Of a DNA stretch of 64,000 nucleotides, positions 56,594 to 64,000 are shown piece by piece. This stretch comes from Chryseobacterium sp. HSC-36S06 (GTDB taxonomy: Bacteria > Bacteroidota > Bacteroidia > Flavobacteriales > Weeksellaceae). Within the stretch, counting starts at the first letter, position 1. Every line of letters begins with the position of its first letter. The stretch is taken from positions 186,001 through 250,000 of the forward strand of contig NZ_JALJZX010000003.1 of assembly GCF_024171485.1 (NCBI RefSeq). The letters run 5' to 3'. A program made the position numbers and the translations under genes. The notes under the pieces are model-generated. The model saw nothing but the letters and a program-made list of their open reading frames with translations. It ran no database searches and was not told the DNA's origin.

Positions 56594-57205
56594 CTATTCG
56601 CGGCCTTTGAAAGACTGGTCTTTAACGATCTCCAGATATTTCGCATACTGCTCCGGAGTGAAAGCTTTTTTCAAAGCTTCTTTGCGCTGGCTGTCGAACT
56701 TATTCCAGTATTCCTTAGCCATTTCGGTGTTGCCGTGATACACATCGTGCGCATCATTAAATGATTTCTCGAAAGCATCATTGGCAGCATTTAGCATCGC
56801 AAACTGATCATCGGATAACTGCGTTTCTGTTTTGATCTGCTCTAACAGCTGATTGGTATAACGCGGTCTTTTTCTTGAATTTTTATCAACGTAGGTATTG
56901 AATTTTTCCATCTGGGTGGGATCCAGAACTTTTGCCATTTCCTGAGCCTGCTTTTCGCGTATTTCTTCAGACTTTATTGCCAGTGCCACACGGTCCATCT
57001 GTCCGCCCTGTGCTTTTGCGGCCTCGAAATTCTGTTCAGCCTGCTTTTGGTAGCGGGATGTAATCTCATCGTAACTTTTTTCCTGCTCTGGCGTGAGCGT
57101 TACTTCTGATTTGAATTTGGCATAATCTACCCCTCTTTTTTTCTTACCTTCTCCGGAACATGAAACGATGAGGAACGCCAGCAATGTTAAAAAAAATGCT
57201 TTCAT
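56594..57205 (-). CDS. Lipoprotein with repeated LTxxQ-like motifs
   Basis: A 203-residue lipoprotein with lipobox LLAFLIVSCSG (Cys about residue 16) and otherwise an all-helical, charged sequence. Four short motifs of the LTxxQ kind are spaced along it: LTPEQEKSYDEI, LDPTQMEKFNTY, LSDDQFAMLNAA and FTPEQYAKYLEI. This recalls Spy/CpxP-type periplasmic chaperones, which sense or bind metal or misfolded protein, but overall similarity is not proven. It sits 22 bases after the TonB receptor gene and 76 bases before the PepSY gene, so it should share their transcript and may assist the iron system. Confidence 0.65.
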   Translation of the reverse strand: MKAFFLTLLAFLIVSCSGEGKKKRGVDYAKFKSEVTLTPEQEKSYDEITSRYQKQAEQNFEAAKAQGGQMDRVALAIKSEEIREKQAQEMAKVLDPTQMEKFNTYVDKNSRKRPRYTNQLLEQIKTETQLSDDQFAMLNAANDAFEKSFNDAHDVYHGNTEMAKEYWNKFDSQRKEALKKAFTPEQYAKYLEIVKDQSFKGRE

Positions 57206-57227
57206 AGGTTTTGTTTAATTTGATTAT

Positions 57228-59393
57228 CTAAAATTTATAGTTTACCTGAACAGAAAAGTTTCTCGGCTGGATCTGATCCAGGTAGCCTCCCCGGAAGTAA
57301 GAGTTGTAACCCAACGCATCGAAAATGTTATTGAAGAAAACACGTACGCCAATATTATTCTGGCTGTAACCAATCTGGGCATCCACCGTCGTATAAGATT
57401 TCATTAAAAACGGCTCCAGTCCTGGTGTTACCGAATTGGCATGACCTGTAACAATGGTTGTCTGGGTAAATTCATCTACCGGTCTTTCACCAACATAATA
57501 AATACCTGCGCCAATATCAAATCTGTTAAGGATTCCTGAATCGAATCTATAATTCAGCCATCCGTTTGCGGTGTGTTTAGGCGCATTCATTGGGGCAGAA
57601 CCTTCAACATAAGCCGGGCTGTTGTGATATTGCGCATCAAGATATGCCCATCCTGTCATCACCTGAAGGTTCGGTAATAATTTACCGATTAATTCTACTT
57701 CAACTCCTTTTCTGCGCAGCTGGCCAGCCAAACCGAAAAAACCGGTCGCGGTACCATCTTCATTAAGGATGCTGTAGGAGAGATTATCATTTTTAATATC
57801 AAATAAGGTAAGATTGAATCTTAATTTTTCGTCCAACCAATCAGATTTAATTCCCGCTTCAATCTGCACTGCATCGGCCGCGCCTACTGTTCCCCCATCA
57901 AGCAAACGGTTGTTTGCGCTTCTTAGGCTGGTGGTAGTCGTGTAAGAACCGAAAAGGTTCACATTTTCAAGTGGTGAAATTATCAATCCCAAAGATGGAT
58001 TCCATGTGGCGGTCTCCTGACCTTCCGGAGTACCGTTCAATTTGCTGTAACGAATACCAAGGTGTGTTTTGATGTATTTGTTCCAGGTAATTAGATCCTG
58101 CGCCATCAAACCAATTGAAGGTGTTTTTGCGTTTACATCTGTACCCGTTCCGAAATTAACGGCATTAGGTAAGTTGTTGCTGATGTCCTGCAAAACATTG
58201 ATTTGATCTACCACTACAGCCCCGTATGAAGTTGTAGTAACATCCGATTCTTTCCAATCAAAGCCAACCTGGAAAGTGTGCTTCAGAAAGCCAGTTTTCA
58301 CGTCTTCACCGATAAAGTCCGCCTGAAAAACCTGGTTGCGGTCGTCTCTTCCGGAACGTGATAAAGAACGTCTGCGGATTTCCCAAGGCTGATTACGGAT
58401 TGTTGCGAGAGAGGCCCCGATATTATCCTGCTGATAAGAAGAATTCATATAAGCAGTTCTGAATTTCAGCTGATCTGTCAGTTTTCTTACAACGGTTGAT
58501 GAGAAGTTGAATGTTTTTGAATTGTTGTTATCCGTCCGGAAACCTAAGAACTTACCGTCAGGCATTTCATAGATCGCGTTTACATCGCCATCCGCAAGAT
58601 TCACTGTTCCGCGGTCCGGCGTTACGTCATTGTGCATATAATCCATCTCGAGAATAATCGATGTTTTATCATCCGGTCTGTATGCGATGGAAGGATTGAT
58701 ATAAATACGCTCTGTACTAACATATTTTCTGAAGCTGTTGCTGTTCTGGTAAGCCCCGTTGAAACGTACCGCGAATTTACCTTCAGAATCCAATACTCTC
58801 TGGAAATCTACCGTTGGGCGGTAAAAATCCCAGCTACCGTATCTGAAACCTACATTGGTTGCATTATAGAACTTGGGAACTTTGGTAACAACATTGATCA
58901 CTCCGCCCGCCGATCCTAAACCGTCGCCGATTCCCTGAGTGACTGCGGCAGAACCTTTGATAACCTGAACTGTTTCTACACCCTGCATATCGGTAAGCAT
59001 TGATCCGGTTCTGAAATCAGAATCCATGCTTACGCCATTTTTTAGCACGGGTACGCCGCGGTATCCACGGACCGACATACTTTCTTTGGTTCCACCGTAA
59101 CTTCCGAACTGGGTAACACCGGGAATATTCTTCGCTACATCGGTAACTGTCAGTCCACCGAGTTGCTCTATCACTTTATTTGAGACTACGGAAATACTTT
59201 GGATCTGATCTCTTGTCTTAAGAGGAAGACGGGTAATTGTTTCAAGTTTAACGGGCTGCTGCTTTGCCACACCGAAAAGTTCAACCTCCGTAATTTCTGC
59301 TTGCTTTAGCGAATCACGTGGCGATTCGGTTTGCTGTGCGTAACTAACATTAAGTCCAACCAGCATTACCACTGGCATCAATACATTCTTCAT
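57228..59393 (-). CDS. TonB-dependent siderophore receptor
   Basis: Outer-membrane gated barrel, 721 residues. Signal peptide MKNVLMPVVMLVGLNVSYAQ, a possible TonB box in EITEVELFGV near 33, plug domain (VIEQLGGLTVTDVAKNIPGV ... VQVIKGSAAVTQGIGDGLG) near 65-180, then a 22-strand-type barrel ending NFSVQVNYKF, with the terminal Phe. SVRGYRG in the plug is typical of ferric-siderophore receptors (FhuE/FpvA group). There is no N-terminal carboxypeptidase-like or signalling domain. It is the first gene of the unit with the LTxxQ lipoprotein and PepSY protein. A TATATTTG box and two inverted repeats lie just upstream. The ligand is unknown. Confidence 0.9.
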   Translation of the reverse strand: MKNVLMPVVMLVGLNVSYAQQTESPRDSLKQAEITEVELFGVAKQQPVKLETITRLPLKTRDQIQSISVVSNKVIEQLGGLTVTDVAKNIPGVTQFGSYGGTKESMSVRGYRGVPVLKNGVSMDSDFRTGSMLTDMQGVETVQVIKGSAAVTQGIGDGLGSAGGVINVVTKVPKFYNATNVGFRYGSWDFYRPTVDFQRVLDSEGKFAVRFNGAYQNSNSFRKYVSTERIYINPSIAYRPDDKTSIILEMDYMHNDVTPDRGTVNLADGDVNAIYEMPDGKFLGFRTDNNNSKTFNFSSTVVRKLTDQLKFRTAYMNSSYQQDNIGASLATIRNQPWEIRRRSLSRSGRDDRNQVFQADFIGEDVKTGFLKHTFQVGFDWKESDVTTTSYGAVVVDQINVLQDISNNLPNAVNFGTGTDVNAKTPSIGLMAQDLITWNKYIKTHLGIRYSKLNGTPEGQETATWNPSLGLIISPLENVNLFGSYTTTTSLRSANNRLLDGGTVGAADAVQIEAGIKSDWLDEKLRFNLTLFDIKNDNLSYSILNEDGTATGFFGLAGQLRRKGVEVELIGKLLPNLQVMTGWAYLDAQYHNSPAYVEGSAPMNAPKHTANGWLNYRFDSGILNRFDIGAGIYYVGERPVDEFTQTTIVTGHANSVTPGLEPFLMKSYTTVDAQIGYSQNNIGVRVFFNNIFDALGYNSYFRGGYLDQIQPRNFSVQVNYKF

Positions 59394-59411
59394 AGTTTAA
59401 ATTTGATGCCA

Positions 59412-59467
59412 CAAATATATTTATTTTTAATTATTCTAAATAACATTAATGAGATGACAAATGTCAT
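59412..59467 (-). promoter_or_regulatory. Upstream region of the TonB receptor: -7 box and two inverted repeats
   Basis: The minus strand reads TATATTTG at 59412-59419. TTATT (59431-59435) and AATAA (59439-59443) form an inverted repeat with a 3-base centre, in the expected -33 to -10 zone. Further up, ATGACA (59454-59459) and TGTCAT (59462-59467) form a perfect 6+6 repeat with a 2-base centre. One may be an iron-regulator site; which regulator is not known. Confidence 0.45.
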
Positions 59468-59561
59468 ATTTTTAATTTAACTGACCAAAAAAGTATTCGA
59501 ATTTCTTGCGATTTCTGTGCAAGCAAAGGTAATCTGGAGACTCGAGTGCCTAGTTTACGTG

Positions 59562-59613
59562 AGACTACATAATTCTTCGTTGGATCGGGGAAAGTCTGTA
59601 GTCTAGCCCCGAT
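59562..59613. repeat. Two crossing inverted repeats
   Basis: AGACTAC (59562-59568) is the complement of GTAGTCT (59598-59604), and ATCGGGG (59584-59590) is the complement of CCCCGAT (59607-59613). The two pairings cross, so they would form a pseudoknot or be alternatives. CCCCGAT is also the left end of the element at 59604. Confidence 0.5.
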
Positions 59614-59688
59614 TGAAATGAAAATCCTTTTTTGGTGGCTGAGCACTGCGATGCCACCAAAAAAGATTGCAATGGAAAGCGGGACCCA
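59604..59688. repeat. Palindromic intergenic element, copy 2
   Basis: A 12-base perfect stem TTTTTTGGTGGC (59628-59639) / GCCACCAAAAAA (59653-59664) extends by AATC/GATT around one bulged C. Left end AGCCCCGATTGAA and right end GGAAAGCGGGA resemble the ends of the element at 32635, and the variable hairpin lies between them in both. It sits about 80 bases beyond the rpsJ terminator. Confidence 0.6.
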
Positions 59689-59764
59689 AATTTCGAAGAA
59701 GCAGAAATGTTGTTGCTTCAAAAAAGATCATAAAACGTTGGATTGCTTCGTGCCTCGCGATGGC

Positions 59765-59795
59765 AAAAAAAAATCCCTCTTCTTTCGAAAAGGGA
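59765..59795 (-). terminator. Terminator of the str operon after rpsJ
   Basis: Minus-strand arms TCCCTTTTC and GAAGAGGGA (nine pairs, one wobble) with loop GAAA, then T9. It shows that rpsJ ends this operon. Confidence 0.9.
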
Positions 59796-59822
59796 ATTTC
59801 TATCATAGCAAAGTGGGAATTA

Positions 59823-60128
59823 TCACACTTTAATTTCTACGTCAACTCCTGAAGGAAGCTCTAATTTCATTAGGGCATCTACAGTTTTAGAAGAAGAAGA
59901 ATAGATGTCCATCAGTCTCTTGTGAGCTGAAAGCTGGAACTGTTCTCTTGCTTTTTTGTTTACGTGCGGAGATCTCAACACTGTGAAGATTCTCTTATTC
60001 GTTGGCAAAGGAATCGGGCCGTTTACCACAGCGCCGGTTGCTTTTACCGTTCTCACGATTTTCTCAGCAGATTTATCTACTAAATTGTAATCGTAAGATT
60101 TTAATTTTATTCTGATTCTTTGTGACAT
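59823..60128 (-). CDS. rpsJ: 30S ribosomal protein S10 (NusE)
   Basis: Head protein, also a partner of NusB in transcription antitermination. 101 residues: [64 protein letters not shown], the full signature including the long loop. In most bacteria rpsJ starts the S10 operon and rplC follows; here it is last in the str operon and a strong terminator follows 28 bases after its stop. Nineteen bases after fusA. Confidence 0.97.
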   Translation of the reverse strand: MSQRIRIKLKSYDYNLVDKSAEKIVRTVKATGAVVNGPIPLPTNKRIFTVLRSPHVNKKAREQFQLSAHKRLMDIYSSSSKTVDALMKLELPSGVDVEIKV

Positions 60129-60147
60129 TTTAATTTAGATTTAAAGA

Positions 60148-62265
60148 TTAACCTCTTGCTTTTTCGATTACAGATTCAGCAACGTTAGTTGGAGCTGCTT
60201 CATACTTTTCGAATTCCATTGAAGATGTTGCTCTACCTGAAGAAAGTGTTCTCAATGTAGTAACATAACCAAACATTTCAGAAAGCGGAACGAATCCTTT
60301 GATCACTTTCGCGTTGTTTCTGTCGTCCATACCATTAATGGTACCACGTCTCTTGTTAAGGTCGCCCACGATATCACCCATATATTCTTCCGGTGTTACC
60401 ACTTCAATTTTCATGATAGGTTCCATGATCACTGGTTTTGCTTTTTTACCAGCTTCCTTGAAGCCCATTTTCGCAGCAAGTTCGAAAGATAATGCATCTG
60501 AATCCACCGGGTGGAAAGATCCGTCCTTCAAAGTTACTTTAATACCTTCGATTTCGAAACCTGCCAAAGGACCATTCTTCATTGCCTCTTTAAAACCTTT
60601 TTCTACAGATGGGATATATTCTTTAGGAACGTTACCACCTTTGATTTCATTGATGAATTCAAGACCTGGTTTGTTGTCATCAGCCGGGGCCAATTCAAAC
60701 ACGATATCAGCAAATTTACCACGTCCACCAGATTGTTTTTTGTAAACTTCTCTGTGGTTAGCAGACATTGTAAGGTTTTCTTTGTACTCAACCTGAGGTT
60801 GTCCCTGGTTAACTTCAACCTTGAACTCTCTTCTCATACGGTCAACAATAATGTCGAGGTGAAGTTCACCCATACCTGAGATGATCGTCTGTCCTGAAGC
60901 TTCGTCAGTTTTAACCTGGAAAGTTGGATCTTCTTCAGCCAATTTAGCCAAAGCGTTACCCATTTTATCCTGGTCAGCTTTAGTCTTAGGCTCTACCGCG
61001 ATACCGATTACCGGATCTGGGAAAACCATAGATTCAAGAACAATAGGATGTTTCTCATCGCAAAGGGTATCACCCGTCTTGATGGATTTAAATCCAACTG
61101 CTGCACCAATATCTCCAGCCTCGATATAATCGATTGGCTCCTGCTTGTTAGCATGCATCTGGAAGATACGGGATATTCTTTCTTTATTGTTTGATCTTGT
61201 GTTCAAAACGTAAGAACCAGCATCAAGTCTTCCTGAATAAGCTCTGAAGAATGCCAGTCTTCCTACGAAAGGATCTGTTGCAATTTTAAAAGCTAATGCC
61301 GCGAAAGGCTCGGTTACTGAAGGTTTTCTTGAAATAGGCTCATCTGTTCTTGGATCTGTTCCGTCGATTGCCTCCTTATCCATTGGTGAAGGAAGGTATC
61401 TACAAACAGCATCAAGCATAAACTGTACCCCTTTGTTTTTGAATGAAGAACCACAAGTCATTGGAATGATGCTCATATCCAAAGTTGCAGCTCTTAATGC
61501 GCGGTGAATTTCCTCTTCAGTAATGGAGTTTTCGTCTTCCATAAACTTCTCAAGAAGATTTTCGTCATAAGCAGCGATTTCTTCAATCAGCTGTGCTCTG
61601 AACTGTCTAACTTCGTCAGTCATTTCAACCGGGATATCTACAATATCAAAGGTAGAACCGTGGTTTTCATCGTGCCATACAATCGCACGGTTTTTTACCA
61701 AGTCTACAACACCTTTGAAATCAGCTTCGTCACCGATAGGCAATACGATTGGAACTGCGTTAGATCCCAGCATTTCTTTCACCTGCTTACAAACGTTCAG
61801 GAAGTCAGCTCCCTGACGGTCCATCTTGTTTACGAAGCCCATACGAGCAACTTTATAGTTGTCCGCAAGTCTCCAGTTGGTTTCAGACTGAGGCTCAACA
61901 CCATCAACTGCAGAGAAAAGGAATACAAGTCCGTCTAATACACGAAGTGAACGGTTTACCTCTACGGTAAAGTCAACGTGTCCAGGTGTATCGATGATGT
62001 TGAAGTGATAATCTTTAGCTTCCGGAAGCGGTTTGCCTTGTTCGGTTGGGAATTTCCAGTCTACAGTTACTGCTGCAGATGTAATGGTAATCCCTCTCTC
62101 AGCTTCCTGCTCCATCCAGTCGGTAGTAGCACCACCTTCGTGAGTTTCACCAATTTTGTGATTCTTTCCGGAATAAAATAAAATTCTTTCTGTAGTGGTG
62201 GTTTTCCCTGCATCAATGTGAGCAGCGATACCGATGTTTCTTGTAAGTTTAAGATCTCTTGCCAT
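60148..62265 (-). CDS. fusA: Elongation factor G
   Basis: GTPase driving translocation. 705 residues: G1 [19 protein letters not shown] near 17, G2 [12 protein letters not shown] near 56, G3 [12 protein letters not shown] near 90, G4 NKMD near 145, then domains II-V with [14 protein letters not shown] near 470 and the C-terminal [22 protein letters not shown]. The family hallmarks of the main, not the fusB-like, EF-G are present. Six bases after rpsG. Confidence 0.97.
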   Translation of the reverse strand: MARDLKLTRNIGIAAHIDAGKTTTTERILFYSGKNHKIGETHEGGATTDWMEQEAERGITITSAAVTVDWKFPTEQGKPLPEAKDYHFNIIDTPGHVDFTVEVNRSLRVLDGLVFLFSAVDGVEPQSETNWRLADNYKVARMGFVNKMDRQGADFLNVCKQVKEMLGSNAVPIVLPIGDEADFKGVVDLVKNRAIVWHDENHGSTFDIVDIPVEMTDEVRQFRAQLIEEIAAYDENLLEKFMEDENSITEEEIHRALRAATLDMSIIPMTCGSSFKNKGVQFMLDAVCRYLPSPMDKEAIDGTDPRTDEPISRKPSVTEPFAALAFKIATDPFVGRLAFFRAYSGRLDAGSYVLNTRSNNKERISRIFQMHANKQEPIDYIEAGDIGAAVGFKSIKTGDTLCDEKHPIVLESMVFPDPVIGIAVEPKTKADQDKMGNALAKLAEEDPTFQVKTDEASGQTIISGMGELHLDIIVDRMRREFKVEVNQGQPQVEYKENLTMSANHREVYKKQSGGRGKFADIVFELAPADDNKPGLEFINEIKGGNVPKEYIPSVEKGFKEAMKNGPLAGFEIEGIKVTLKDGSFHPVDSDALSFELAAKMGFKEAGKKAKPVIMEPIMKIEVVTPEEYMGDIVGDLNKRRGTINGMDDRNNAKVIKGFVPLSEMFGYVTTLRTLSSGRATSSMEFEKYEAAPTNVAESVIEKARG

Positions 62266-62271
62266 TTCAGA

Positions 62272-62748
62272 TTAGAATTTAAAGTGTGAAAATGCTTTGT
62301 TTGCTTCAGCCATTCTGTGAGTGTCTGTTTTCTTTTTGTAAGCAGCACCTTCTTCTTTAGCAGCAGCGATAACTTCAGCAGCTAATTTCTGAGCCATTGA
62401 TTTATCATTTCTTGCTTTAGAATATTTAATTAACCACTTCATTGCCATAGAGATTTTTCTATCTGCACGAATTGGCATTGGGATCTGGAAGTTAGCACCA
62501 CCGATTCTGCGTGAACGTACTTCTACGTGCGGCATAACGTTGGTTAAAGCATCTTTCCAGATTTCAAGAGAAGTTTTTTCGTTCTCTCCTTTTTTGCTTT
62601 CTACGATATCTAAAGCATCATAGAATATTTTGAATGCTATTGACTTTTTACCGTCAAGCATTAAATTGTTCACAAATCTCGTTACCAGCTGATCATTAAA
62701 TTTAGGATCCGGTAACAACGGTCTTTTTTTCGCTTTCGTCTTTCTCAT
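62272..62748 (-). CDS. rpsG: 30S ribosomal protein S7
   Basis: Primary organiser of the 30S head, contacting E-site tRNA. 158 residues: [39 protein letters not shown] and the [14 protein letters not shown] block near 82. In E. coli it represses the str operon. Between rpsL (25 bases) and fusA (six bases). Confidence 0.97.
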   Translation of the reverse strand: MRKTKAKKRPLLPDPKFNDQLVTRFVNNLMLDGKKSIAFKIFYDALDIVESKKGENEKTSLEIWKDALTNVMPHVEVRSRRIGGANFQIPMPIRADRKISMAMKWLIKYSKARNDKSMAQKLAAEVIAAAKEEGAAYKKKTDTHRMAEANKAFSHFKF

Positions 62749-62773
62749 TGTTTCGTTTCTTTAAAATTAATGA

Positions 62774-63187
62774 TTACTTTTTCTTTCCTTTTGCAGGTGC
62801 TGCAGCTGCCTGACCTGGTTTTGGTCTCTTAGCTCCGTACTTGGATCTTCTTTGAGTTCTTCCGTTTACTCCTGCGGTATCCAAAGCTCCACGAACAATG
62901 TGATAACGTACTCCCGGTAGGTCTTTCACCCTTCCTCCGCGTACCAATACTATCGAGTGCTCTTGAAGATTGTGTCCTTCGCCCGGGATATAAGCGTTGA
63001 CTTCTTTACCGTTAGAAAGTCTTACCCTTGCAACTTTTCTAAGTGCAGAGTTAGGTTTCTTAGGTGTGGTAGTATATACTCTTGTACATACACCTCGTCT
63101 TTGTGGACAGGAATCAAGTGCAGCCGATTTACTCTTCTTGGTAAGTGCGACTCTTCCTTTTCTAACTAATTGTTGAATAGTAGGCAT
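62774..63187 (-). CDS. rpsL: 30S ribosomal protein S12
   Basis: Decoding-centre protein. 137 residues: [55 protein letters not shown]. The Lys of TPKKPNSA (position 43 in E. coli numbering) and [12 protein letters not shown] (Lys 88) are the wild-type residues, so no streptomycin-resistance substitution is seen. A short Ala/Pro/Lys tail ([11 protein letters not shown]) extends it. First gene of the str operon. Confidence 0.97.
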   Translation of the reverse strand: MPTIQQLVRKGRVALTKKSKSAALDSCPQRRGVCTRVYTTTPKKPNSALRKVARVRLSNGKEVNAYIPGEGHNLQEHSIVLVRGGRVKDLPGVRYHIVRGALDTAGVNGRTQRRSKYGAKRPKPGQAAAAPAKGKKK

Positions 63188-63211
63188 TTAATTGCTTTTT
63201 ATTTTAGGGTG

Positions 63212-63241
63212 CAAAAGTAAGTAATATTTTTTAATCTGCAA
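63212..63241 (-). promoter_or_regulatory. Promoter of the str operon (rpsL)
   Basis: On the minus strand TACTTTTG (63212-63219) fits -7 and TTG (63239-63241) fits -33, spacer 19 bases, followed by CACCC. A second TATATTTG lies further up at 63253-63260. Confidence 0.75.
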
Positions 63242-63310
63242 TAAGTTGCCGCCAAATATATTTATATTTAAAAGCAAGGTTATCATAATATTACGCTGTG
63301 AAGTTCAATA

Positions 63311-64000
63311 CTATTCAATAATCCTCACTTTCACATTTTTATTCCAGTTAAATTTTCGGATATTGTTTTTTAAAGACTTTTTAATTGCAGGATTAATACA
63401 ATAAACAGTAACATCGGGCTGCGAGACCACTGCATTGCTTTCAATAGTCAGCACAGCGACTTCCTCCCATTCAGCGGGAACAAAGCCCCGAAGCCATTCT
63501 TTATAAACTATTGCAAGCTGATAATTCTGTTCTTTACTATAGTCTCCTACGTACTTACCAAATGAGCGCTCAGAATAATCTGCTCTTTGATTAAACTCCA
63601 TAATTTGTGGTGAACCAAGTCCTACAATATCAAACAAATGAATATCTGTATAGTACGACATCGCTCCGATATCATTAGCCACTACTTTTGTATCATTATA
63701 ATAGGTATGCAAAAATTTGCCTGCCTGTACCTGCTGTTCGTAAATATTTTTCGATCCGTACATTAAAATTTTATGAGAAAAAACCATTTTCGAAAACATC
63801 AGGACGATATTTCCCAAAATCAAAAACGTAAGAATGTAGTTTTTCCTGGAAACCGTTTTAAAATCTTCGAAATAACCGGTAAGTCGCGGCAGGATTAACA
63901 TCGCAAATGCAACCATTAAATAAGCTTCGTACCGTAAAATACTTTTTAAATCAGCAAATACGCTGTGAAGCAATAAAGTTGCAGCCCAGGCAAGCAGAAC
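63311..64000 (-). CDS. C-terminal part of a membrane protein, possibly a glycosyltransferase of the GT39-like type
   Basis: The frame is open from the window edge (64000) to the stop at 63311, 229 codons, so the N-terminus lies outside. Two or three membrane helices are visible: the first ~35 residues, a segment around YLMVAFAMLILPRL, and one near ILTFLILGNIVLMFSKMVF. A soluble ~140-residue periplasmic-type domain follows, with DIGAMSYYTDIHLFDIVGLGSP. This type of ending, with 'AxDIGAxxYY' followed by 'DxxGL', is found in multi-pass sugar or mannosyl transferases, but the identification is tentative because the catalytic half is missing. It diverges in no clear way from rpsL, 123 bases away. 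Confidence 0.6.
   Translation of the reverse strand, partial: VLLAWAATLLLHSVFADLKSILRYEAYLMVAFAMLILPRLTGYFEDFKTVSRKNYILTFLILGNIVLMFSKMVFSHKILMYGSKNIYEQQVQAGKFLHTYYNDTKVVANDIGAMSYYTDIHLFDIVGLGSPQIMEFNQRADYSERSFGKYVGDYSKEQNYQLAIVYKEWLRGFVPAEWEEVAVLTIESNAVVSQPDVTVYCINPAIKKSLKNNIRKFNWNKNVKVRIIE

Larger units (their letters stand above)
59468..59822. other. Gene-free stretch between the TonB receptor and rpsJ
   Basis: It contains short inverted repeats, the second palindromic intergenic element (59604-59688) and the rpsJ terminator (59765-59795). The open frames here are under 90 codons, lie on both strands across the same palindromes, and are not genes. Confidence 0.7.

Noticed and set aside
59431-59443. 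Naming the TTATT-N3-AATAA repeat a Fur box
   Set aside because: The repeat is only five bases per arm in very AT-rich DNA and no second site was available for comparison; kept only as an operator-like repeat.
59464-59852. Several 60-85 codon frames on both strands near the rpsJ terminator
   Set aside because: They overlap each other on opposite strands, across palindromes and a terminator, and have no promoter or family resemblance.

Overview
The window reads as a chromosome segment of a flavobacterium of the Chryseobacterium group (Weeksellaceae). The grounds are promoters of the Bacteroidota type (TAnnTTTG, several with a TTG-like -33 element 19 bases upstream), two large surface proteases with type IX secretion (T9SS) C-terminal sorting domains, a THX-type small ribosomal protein, DUF6048/DUF6452 genes next to rlmD, an IcmF-type fused mutase, and low GC content. 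No tRNA, rRNA, CRISPR array or insertion sequence was recognised.

Layout. 1-3078: fused acyl-CoA mutase IcmF, cut by the window edge. 3252-5554: a small membrane protein, then rplM-rpsI-rpsB, ending in a strong terminator with no tsf behind it. 5665-20409, mostly minus strand: two paralogous secreted proteins around trmB, a carboxypeptidase-regulatory-like protein, a T9SS metalloprotease, DUF6048-DUF6452-rlmD, a TlpA-like lipoprotein lacking the CXXC pair, and succinate dehydrogenase sdhC-sdhA-sdhB. 20523-27526: comEC and lpxB (minus), DUF2480 and DUF937 proteins (plus), THX and a secreted nuclease (minus), aspS (plus). 27586-32270: a tight minus-strand operon paaZ-SMUG2-enoyl-CoA hydratase-SDR. 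32778-36041: gltA, eno and a lipoprotein. 36129-50018: the S10/spc/alpha ribosomal run rplC to rplQ, all minus strand, with secY, infA and rpoA. 50281-59393: an iron-flavoured block (low-affinity iron permease, a huge T9SS metalloprotease, and the unit TonB receptor - LTxxQ lipoprotein - PepSY protein). 59823-63187: the str operon rpsL-rpsG-fusA-rpsJ. 63311-64000: the C-terminal part of a membrane protein.

How the genes work together. Most of the window is housekeeping: ribosome and translation (about 30 genes), TCA cycle (gltA, sdhCAB) and glycolysis (eno). The accessory content is secreted proteases, iron uptake and a phenylacetate-type ring-cleavage enzyme. The ribosomal genes usually found as one run are split here: a terminator follows rpsJ, and rplC has its own promoter about 9.7 kb further on.

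The least explained signals are in the spacers. (1) Inverted arrays of degenerate 7-base units recur in at least five spacers, three of them inside the ribosomal operons. (2) Two palindromic elements with matching ends each sit just past a strong terminator. (3) rplM and rplC share a 22-base start region followed by a mini-ORF. (4) A nested stem lies directly before rpsB. (5) Two almost identical terminators bracket the TonB-PepSY unit. All calls are from reading the sequence; no database search was possible.
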